From an uncultured Collinsella sp. (GTDB taxonomy: Bacteria > Actinomycetota > Coriobacteriia > Coriobacteriales > Coriobacteriaceae): DNA of 10,310 nucleotides. How positions within the stretch are numbered: position 1 is the stretch's first letter; each line of letters opens with the position of its first letter. The notes below the pieces were generated by a model. That model ran no database searches. It saw nothing but the letters and a program-made list of their open reading frames with translations, and was not told where the DNA came from. The stretch spans positions 1 through 10,310 of the forward strand of contig USEK01000041.1 of assembly GCA_900553705.1 (NCBI GenBank), written 5' to 3'. The position numbers and the translations under genes were made by a program. Below, piece after piece: positions 5,705 to 10,310 of the stretch.

Positions 5705-6643
5705 ATGGCATCTCAAGTTGAGCTCACCCCATGCGGGGCCATGTTTGACATCTTTAAGCGCGCGGCGCATCTGAGCCATATCGAGCTGTGCGGCTTGGTG
5801 CTTTCGTCCCGTCCGCTCGCCGACGGCCGCAGCCCGCAGAGCCGAGCCGCCGATCGCTCTTGGGTTTCCCGCTTTATCGTTCGCGCGCCGGTCGGCACGC
5901 TTCAGCAGCGCTACTTTGCCGAATACGGTACCTCGGCTGCGCGTATTATGTCGCAACTGGCCCTGCGCCAGCGCAATCCCATGGACTCCACGGCTGTGAT
6001 CAATATGGTGTGCGGTCCTGCAGGTGAACCGATGGTACGCGCGCTCGAAGAGTGCCACCAGGACACGAATCTCTATCGCAACGCGCTCGATCGCCTGTCC
6101 CAGGCGGCGGAACTCATGCCCGCCGAGCGCGCCGAGGCCGTGCTGGTGCTGTTTGTCGCCGTCGGTTGTTCGGCGGATGTGCGGTCCTCGGTGAACTATG
6201 CCATCGACTACGCGCACGCGACCTGTGGCGGAGGCACCTCCACGCCGCGTTCGCTTGGCATGTCGATGACCGCGGGCGAACGCGAACCCGCCCCGGCGCA
6301 CCCCTTGGGCTTGCTGCGCGTACAAAACAGTTTTGTCGTGAGCGCCCCGCGCTGGATTCAGCCGAGTGAGCAGGGTGTTGAGATTGGCGCGCTGGCCACT
6401 GGTGAGGGCGATATTACCGACGTCGGCGACGATGTCTCGGCCCGCCATGCCCATATCTGGTGCGATGCTCAAAATATCTGGCACGTCGAGGACTTGTCGT
6501 CCACCAACGGAACCGTGGTGGTAAACGGGGCCACGCGCGTCTGCATTCAGGTCGAGCCCGGCCGTTCCGCCCAACTCAATCCCGGCGACGAGCTCAAGCT
6601 CGGCGAATCCACTACCTACGCCATCCTCTTCGGTGCTCTCTAG
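5705..6643 (+). CDS. FHA-domain protein, probable phosphothreonine reader for the adjacent kinase
   Basis: 312 residues. The C-terminal part (about 224-310) is a forkhead-associated domain: VEIGAL at the first strand, VSARHAHI with Ser245, Arg247 and His248, and the signature DLSSTNGTVV with Asn268, Gly269 and Thr270, then LNPGDELKLG. FHA domains bind phosphothreonine peptides. The usual Arg after the first Gly (IGR) is Ala here, while the Ser/Arg/His and Asn of the phosphate-binding loops are kept. Residues 1-200 are a helical domain I do not recognise (ADRSWVSRFIVRAPVGTLQQ, then LSQAAELMPAERAEAVLVLF), with no signal or clear membrane helix. The ATG at 5705 follows AAGGAGG (5690-5696) inside the kinase 3' end; only 3 bases separate the genes. 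The neighbours imply it docks on autophosphorylated kinase or on a kinase substrate. Confidence 0.93.
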   Translation: MASQVELTPCGAMFDIFKRAAHLSHIELCGLVLSSRPLADGRSPQSRAADRSWVSRFIVRAPVGTLQQRYFAEYGTSAARIMSQLALRQRNPMDSTAVINMVCGPAGEPMVRALEECHQDTNLYRNALDRLSQAAELMPAERAEAVLVLFVAVGCSADVRSSVNYAIDYAHATCGGGTSTPRSLGMSMTAGEREPAPAHPLGLLRVQNSFVVSAPRWIQPSEQGVEIGALATGEGDITDVGDDVSARHAHIWCDAQNIWHVEDLSSTNGTVVVNGATRVCIQVEPGRSAQLNPGDELKLGESTTYAILFGAL

Positions 6644-6675
6644 CCGGCAGATAGGGACGTTTCTTTTCTGCCGGC
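6643..6675. repeat. Hairpin overlapping the FHA gene stop, with repeated GGGAC words downstream
   Basis: GCCGGCAGA (6643-6651) pairs perfectly with TCTGCCGGC (6667-6675); the loop holds AGGGACGTTTCTTTT. The stem starts on the last base of the FHA stop codon. A related word follows (TTGGGGACACTCCT, about 6678-6691). There is no U-tract after the stem. It resembles a dispersed intergenic palindrome (REP-like) or a 3'-end structure. A second hairpin, AGGGGCCA/TGGCCCTT, is at 6723-6741. These mark the junction between the GC-rich operon and the A/T-richer stretch. Confidence 0.45.
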
Positions 6676-6758
6676 ACTTGGGGACACTCCTCGGCGCGCC
6701 AGAGCCAGTCGCCCGGGGATGGAGGGGCCATTTTGGCCCTTGGCGGTCAGTCGGGGCG

Positions 6759-7593
6759 AAACTAGAAGATCTTTCCGATTCGCGGCTGTTCATGCTTGTA
6801 GAGCATCTAAAACAATAGGATGTTATTCTGGAATATGCCGGGTGCGTGAACTTGCCTGTCTTAGCCTTAATAAGGTATAGGGGAGTTTGGCCCAGGGGTT
6901 CCGTCTTGTTCTTCAGCGCAGTATTGTGGGACAGATTTGCTGAGATTGGCGCCTTACACCGCAGAGCGCACGGAAGGCTCTCGATTTGTGTTCTGGCCCC
7001 AGAATACAGGGCCTGATACTTACCAACTGTGGCATGGATGTAACATCTGTAGAAATCAACCCTTTTGTTGTCGACCTTTGTAAGAAAAACACTGCCATCA
7101 ACTCTTTGGATGACGAAACTAGGGTGCTTGAGGGGAGCCTTTACTCCCCTCTGAGAGATGACTCATGTTTTTCGCTTGTCGTTGTGAATCCTCCGTTACT
7201 GCCGATTCCGGATGAGATTCCTTATCCCTTCGTTTGAGATGGAGGACAATCGGGTCTGGATAAAACACTTCGTATTCTTAAGGGTGGCGATACGCATTTA
7301 GAGAAAAACGGTAAATACTGCTAATTGGGGTGACGACGATGGTGCAGGGGCGACCCGCGATGCTCTCATCAATACGTCGGATACTTGGGAAATCAGGTCT
7401 AGATGCATGTATGATGATGCTGTGTGGCTATTCAATTAATCCGCGTTCCGAATGGGTGCAGGGTATAGCTGCGACATCGTATGCTTTTGACCCGGCGCGA
7501 TACTCAGATATTTCTGAGGCGGTTGACGAAGTTTATACGCACTATGCCGCGCAAGGCGTTTCGGAAGTTTGCACATCTACGTTACGGGCTTAG
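6759..7593 (+). pseudogene. Decayed class I SAM-dependent methyltransferase (HemK/MTS-like)
   Basis: Joining three frames gives one methyltransferase. Frame A (6759 to about 6955) reads KLEDLSDSRLFMLVEHLKQ, a TAG stop at 6816-6818, then DVILEYAG... WPRGSVLFFSAVLWDRFAEI. Frame B (about 6956-7317) has the SAM-binding region ALDLCSGPRIQGLIL, VTSVEINPF (acidic motif II) and the catalytic-type motif VVVNPPLLPIPDEIPYPFV. Frame C (about 7318-7593) reads LLIGVTTMVQGRPAML to TSYAFDPARY and EVCTSTLRA. Lesions are the TAG at 6816, a frameshift near 6955, TGA at 7235-7237 (probably a former Gly), a one-base loss near 7317, and an Arg where a motif I Gly is expected (GPRIQ). NPP(L) places it near the MTS/HemK-type group, but its substrate is unknown. 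The start is approximate, and the coding may once have run on past 7593 in another frame (VTGLGFFKRAGRLRYFERFF). The exporter downstream suggests it once modified an exported product. Confidence 0.75.
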
Positions 7594-7670
7594 GTTTCTT
7601 CAAGCGAGCAGGCCGGTTGCGTTATTTCGAGCGATTTTTCTAGTCTAGACGACAAAAGGCAAAGGATTTG

Positions 7671-7814
7671 ATGGGTATAAAACGCGGACGTTTGTGGGCG
7701 GATGCTCAAATCTATTGTGGCAATCGGGCGGTTGAAAAAGATATTTCAACCGCCCGATTGCCAGGTTCGTCGGAGGAGATGTCCGATTCCGACTCTCTTG
7801 TAGGAAGAGCTTGA
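7671..7814 (+). CDS. Possible 47-residue peptide gene
   Basis: ATG at 7671 with a ribosome-binding site AAAGGA (7661-7666) four bases before it opens a 47-codon frame ending in TGA at 7812-7814. The peptide begins MGIKRGRLWADAQIYCGNRA, has a middle VEKDISTARLPGSS and an acidic end EEMSDSDSLVGRA; it has one Cys and no membrane helix. It lies between a methyltransferase remnant and an ABC exporter, where a modified-peptide precursor would be expected. Against this, codons 17-31 are the two arms of a perfect 20-bp inverted repeat, so part of the coding is dictated by the palindrome. No family recognised. Besides this ORF and the hairpin, nothing else is seen in 7594-7908. Confidence 0.3.
   Translation: MGIKRGRLWADAQIYCGNRAVEKDISTARLPGSSEEMSDSDSLVGRA
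7718..7763. repeat. Perfect 20-bp inverted repeat, 6-base loop
   Basis: TGGCAATCGGGCGGTTGAAA (7718-7737) and its exact reverse complement at 7744-7763 flank AAGATA. There is no mismatch in 20 pairs. Neither side is followed by a T-run on the strand that would be transcribed, so it is not a normal intrinsic terminator. It lies about 145 bases before the ABC exporter start. It could be an attenuator, a transcript-end structure, a MITE-like remnant or a regulator site. Confidence 0.85.
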
Positions 7815-7908
7815 GATCGTATTGGCCCAAGGCAATCTTAAAGCAGTCTCATTGGCAAATCTTCGCTCCTGTTGTGTTGAGGTGTAAGGTATCAGTGATT
7901 GATGTTTT

Positions 7909-9561
7909 GTGGCGGGTAGATTGGGGCCTTCCTTGATTCGATGCGTTCTCTCGAGGTTCATCAGAGCAAAAGGGGCTTTCGTCTTCATTGCTATCACGGT
8001 GATTGGAACCGCTCTCTCCTATGCCATGCCATACGTGAACGGGAAATTCTTAGATTTTCTTCTCGGTAACCGCAGCGAAAGAGACGCCGTACTCTTCGCG
8101 CTCCTGGTTGCGTCAATAGGAGTTTTCTCCACCCTCTTTACTTATTTTGCAGGAACACTTTCCATTCGCATAACCACGAGACTTTCCTTTGATCTTCTCA
8201 GGGAGGCCGTCTTGCGTTTTGAAAGAGACGATTACTTGGTGAGTCGGACCATCGATCCAGCCTATACAACGCAACGGATTATTTCCGACTCCAGCGTGGT
8301 CTCATCCTTCGTTTTGGCGAATTTTATCAGTGCGCCGCTGTCCATTGTAGCCATTCCCATCGTATTGCTTATCATATGGTCAATTGATTCAACTCTCGCG
8401 GTGTTTTCCATCATTCTCCTCATCGTGTATTTCTGTGTAATTACTGGGTTGAGGAAACTTTTGTATAGGGTCACGTATGAGAAGAAAGAGGCGGACAGCG
8501 CCTTTTACGCCGCAATTGCATCGCAGCTTAATCAGATTCTCAACATTCAACTGTCATCTTCGTACGGCAAGAGCGAACAAGCGCTCGACGCTGGGTTTAA
8601 GAGCTATTTTCCCAAAGTTTTGCGCTCCGGAAAGCTATCATATTCTCTGACATCGCTCGATGGTCTTTTCGCAGCGTTGTTTCAAGCGGTGATACTTGTT
8701 GTTTCCGGAGTACGAATCATTAATGGAACTATGTCAATAGGCGAGTACACTATCATCGGTACATACTTCGCGGTTCTCTTTAAGACTTTGAAAAGTATGA
8801 TGTCATTGTTCAAATCCTATCAAGATGCCAAAGCATCATGGGATAGGACGGCTATCGCGACGAGAGAAAAGGAGAGATCGGGGTGGAATCGGACCGATTT
8901 AGCTAAACTCGATGAAATAAATGACATTTCGGTATCTGATTTGGAATTCTCGGTTGCCCTTCCAGACGGATCTGTCCGAGAGGTCCTCGGCGGGTTTTCT
9001 TTCAAGTTTTCCGGTCCTGGTACATATTGCATAGTTGGGGAAAACGGAAGAGGCAAGACGTCACTTCTTTACTTGATGCTCGGGCTATACTCATCGAAAG
9101 GCAAAGTAAAATACAACGGCGTGCCAATCGAAGAATGCGACTTGGATTACATACGTGCGAGAGAGATATCGTGCTGCCCACAGTCGTGCTTCGCGCCGGA
9201 CGAAACGGTGAAAGAGCTGTTAGAGTATTTCGACACGCCCTTTTCTTCCTATCACCGGGGTGTAGATGGCCTACTTTCGCTGGAAAACAGCGTGAAGGAG
9301 TTGCTCGGGAAACGTTGCTCCGCGCTTTCGGGCGGTGAGCTGCGCCGAGTGTACTTATGGTCGGCGATTTCACGCAAGTCGTCAGTTTTGGTACTCGACG
9401 AGCCCACGACTGGGTTAGACGCTGTAAGCCGCGCCGAGCTTGCGGCCTATGTTAAGCGCAACAAGCAAAGCCAGCTGATCATCGTTGTCTCTCACGATGA
9501 CGAGATGGTCGGCGCGGTAGAAGGGGTAGTGGATTTAGGCAGCATGTACCAGGGTAAATGA
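7909..9561 (+). CDS. ABC exporter, fused membrane and ATPase domains
   Basis: 550 residues: membrane domain then nucleotide-binding domain in one chain, forming a homodimeric or heterodimeric exporter. Hydrophobic segments lie at about 22-44, 60-82, 131-155, 157-180, 250-272 and 278-298 (six, as in type I exporters). The ATPase domain has Walker A GENGRGKT (377-384), Q-loop Gln425 (CCPQ), signature LSGGE (473-477), Walker B VLVLDEP with Asp497 and Glu498, D-loop GLD, and H-loop His529. All catalytic motifs are intact. There is no peptidase C39 domain. The start is uncertain: GTG 7909 is used because the frame closes at 7900-7902, but its ribosome-binding site is poor; TTG 7921 or 7933 are possible, and the N-terminus may be damaged. 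Codon use (AGA, ATA, TTA) differs from the upstream operon, suggesting transfer. The cargo is unknown; a modified peptide or small molecule is an inference from the methyltransferase remnant. Confidence 0.93.
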   Translation: MAGRLGPSLIRCVLSRFIRAKGAFVFIAITVIGTALSYAMPYVNGKFLDFLLGNRSERDAVLFALLVASIGVFSTLFTYFAGTLSIRITTRLSFDLLREAVLRFERDDYLVSRTIDPAYTTQRIISDSSVVSSFVLANFISAPLSIVAIPIVLLIIWSIDSTLAVFSIILLIVYFCVITGLRKLLYRVTYEKKEADSAFYAAIASQLNQILNIQLSSSYGKSEQALDAGFKSYFPKVLRSGKLSYSLTSLDGLFAALFQAVILVVSGVRIINGTMSIGEYTIIGTYFAVLFKTLKSMMSLFKSYQDAKASWDRTAIATREKERSGWNRTDLAKLDEINDISVSDLEFSVALPDGSVREVLGGFSFKFSGPGTYCIVGENGRGKTSLLYLMLGLYSSKGKVKYNGVPIEECDLDYIRAREISCCPQSCFAPDETVKELLEYFDTPFSSYHRGVDGLLSLENSVKELLGKRCSALSGGELRRVYLWSAISRKSSVLVLDEPTTGLDAVSRAELAAYVKRNKQSQLIIVVSHDDEMVGAVEGVVDLGSMYQGK

Positions 9562-10058
9562 TGACAAGTGTAGTGCTACCCAACTGGTAGAGATAACAAA
9601 AAGGCGATGCAGATGCACGTAGCATTCAGGCGGTTCGGACTCGGTGCCTTCACGCCATCGCAACGCTTTCAGATATAGTTCTCGTTCTCTTACTAAAGGA
9701 AACTTTAGTCTACGTCATCTTGTCGAGACAGAGGTGAAGCGAAGTGTTGTCGCGACGTATCTTATTCCAGGTGGCTCAGTATCAGCGTGAGAATCGCACC
9801 AAAGTGTACTTACGATTCTCGTGTCCCACGGACAACATGAGCTGAGCATTGAGGTTCCACCCTTTGCTGCAACTACACGGGGTTGGACGGCAATGAATAT
9901 GCCGGGCCGCATACCACGCGCAGCGGGGGTCCATGTCCCAGTATGTTGCCTACAGCAGCCTCGATGTCCACGCACACATCATCTCTGCCTTCGCGTTCAA
10001 TCCATTTGCCGGAGAGTGCGAGGGTTGCCAGGCCGTAGAATTCGAGCCGAACAAATGA
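9558..10058 (+). pseudogene. Decayed reading frame following the ABC exporter, unknown product
   Basis: An ATG at 9558 overlaps the exporter stop (ATGA), the sign of a translationally coupled gene, but it reads only MMTSVVLPNW before TAG. Open pieces then follow in shifted frames: 9574-9675 (CYPTGRDNKKAMQMHVAFRR... TPSQRFQI), 9674-9787 (YSSRSLTKGNFSLRHLVETE... YLIPGGSVSA), then after a TGA at 9788-9790 the same frame continues (LVSHGQHELSIEVPPFAATT... MPGRIPRAAG), and after a GGGGG run (9925-9929) a last frame reads QYVAYSSLDVHAHIISAFAF, NPFAGECEGCQAVEFEPNK, ending TGA 10056-10058. Together this would be a protein of about 165 residues. I do not recognise it. The pieces may be chance, but their continuity and the coupled start favour a broken operon gene. 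Confidence 0.4.
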
Positions 10059-10144
10059 AATGCGGTATCAGCGCATAGGATTAAACTGACGATTGCTTTG
10101 CACTGAGAATACGCTTGGAAAGCCGCTATGGGTGGCGGCCCGGG

Positions 10145-10309
10145 TTAAATAGAGAAGCCCGTCCGATCACTTTCATGTGGCGAACGGTCGGGCTTCTTAT
10201 TCCACTTGCCAATGCTCGGCTCATATTGGAAGAAAGCTACGCTAATGTTTGCGTGGGGGGTGCGGACGATTTCTTGGACCGCGCCTAGGCGTATCCAAGC
10301 TTCCTGCGG
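10145..10309 (-). CDS. Possible 3' end of a convergent minus-strand gene, frame unresolved
   Basis: On the minus strand one frame stays open from the window edge (10309) to TAA at 10145-10147, 54 codons (QEAWIRLGAVQEIVRTPHAN, then ISVAFFQYEPSIGKWNKK). It would code through the terminator hairpin, which is unusual. Another minus-strand frame ends much earlier with RRKLGYA and TAG, leaving normal spacing to the terminator, and looks at least as good. The two-way terminator argues that some minus-strand gene ends here; which frame is real cannot be settled from this sequence. Confidence 0.2.
   Translation of the reverse strand, partial: PQEAWIRLGAVQEIVRTPHANISVAFFQYEPSIGKWNKKPDRSPHESDRTGFSI
10153..10197. 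terminator. Two-way intrinsic terminator
   Basis: AGAAGCCCG (10153-10161), T, CCG (10163-10165) pairs with CGG (10185-10187), T, CGGGCTTCT (10189-10197): 12 pairs with one T-T mismatch and a 19-base loop. The plus-strand tail is T-rich (stem end TTCT then TATTCC) and the minus-strand tail is TCTATTTAA, so it could end transcripts from both sides. It suits convergent genes. Confidence 0.75.
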
Positions 10310-10310
10310 T

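Noticed and set aside
2955..6643. Type VII secretion locus, because of kinase, FHA and a helical exported protein
   Set aside because: No WXG motif, no FtsK/SpoIIIE-type ATPase and no EccB/D-like protein in the window.
5312..6793. 493-codon minus-strand ORF opposite the kinase and FHA genes
   Set aside because: Long antisense frames are expected opposite GC-rich genes; it is Arg/Gly/His-rich, has no ribosome-binding site or motif, and covers two well-supported genes.
7645..7830. 61-codon minus-strand ORF across the perfect hairpin
   Set aside because: No ribosome-binding site; it overlaps the better-supported plus-strand ORF and owes its openness to the palindrome.
6644..10150. Prophage, insertion sequence or integrative element
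   Set aside because: No transposase, integrase, structural phage gene, terminal inverted repeat pair or flanking direct repeat could be found.
1..10310. CRISPR array
   Set aside because: No regularly spaced direct repeats anywhere; the only short tandem-like repeat is the TTGCATAAT pair.

Overview
The window looks like the end of an Illumina-assembled contig from a GC-rich actinobacterium of the class Coriobacteriia, most likely Collinsella or a close relative. This rests on the strong G/C third-position bias of the core genes, the dnaX - ybaB - recR order, and the look of the dnaX tail and the kinase/FHA genes. The genus is an inference; no database search was possible. The first 42 bases are not genomic: they are a Nextera library adapter with its i5 index, so the biological sequence starts at base 43, inside dnaX.

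Layout. (1) 43-2709: the 3' part of dnaX (clamp-loader tau), a small membrane-protein gene on the opposite strand (966-1439), a 339-base divergent intergenic region with a TTGCATAAT half-site cluster, then ybaB/ebfC and recR, which are 13 bases apart. (2) 2710-2954: an intergenic region full of small palindromes, ending in an intrinsic-terminator-like hairpin just before a strong Shine-Dalgarno. (3) 2955-6643: a tight three-gene operon: a membrane-anchored or secreted protein with a Ser/Gly-rich linker, a Ser/Thr protein kinase with four C-terminal membrane segments, and an FHA-domain protein. The first two overlap by ATGA and the third follows after 3 bases. The kinase would phosphorylate targets at the membrane, the FHA protein would read phosphothreonine, and the first gene would be the outward-facing partner; these links are inferred from domains and order.

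(4) 6644-10150: a stretch visibly richer in A/T, with AGA, AGG, ATA and TTA codons that the core genes avoid. It holds a SAM-methyltransferase pseudogene with several independent lesions, a possible 47-codon peptide gene spanning a perfect 20-bp inverted repeat, one intact full-length ABC exporter with all nucleotide-binding motifs, and a further decayed reading frame whose start overlaps the exporter stop. The best reading is a horizontally acquired export/modification cassette that is falling apart while its exporter is still intact. A two-way terminator at 10153-10197 closes it, followed by the possible 3' end of a convergent gene.

The most interesting items are the kinase/FHA/anchored-protein operon, the peptide-like ORF with its perfect hairpin beside an intact exporter, and the half-site cluster between the divergent genes. 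The adapter is the item that matters most for data quality.
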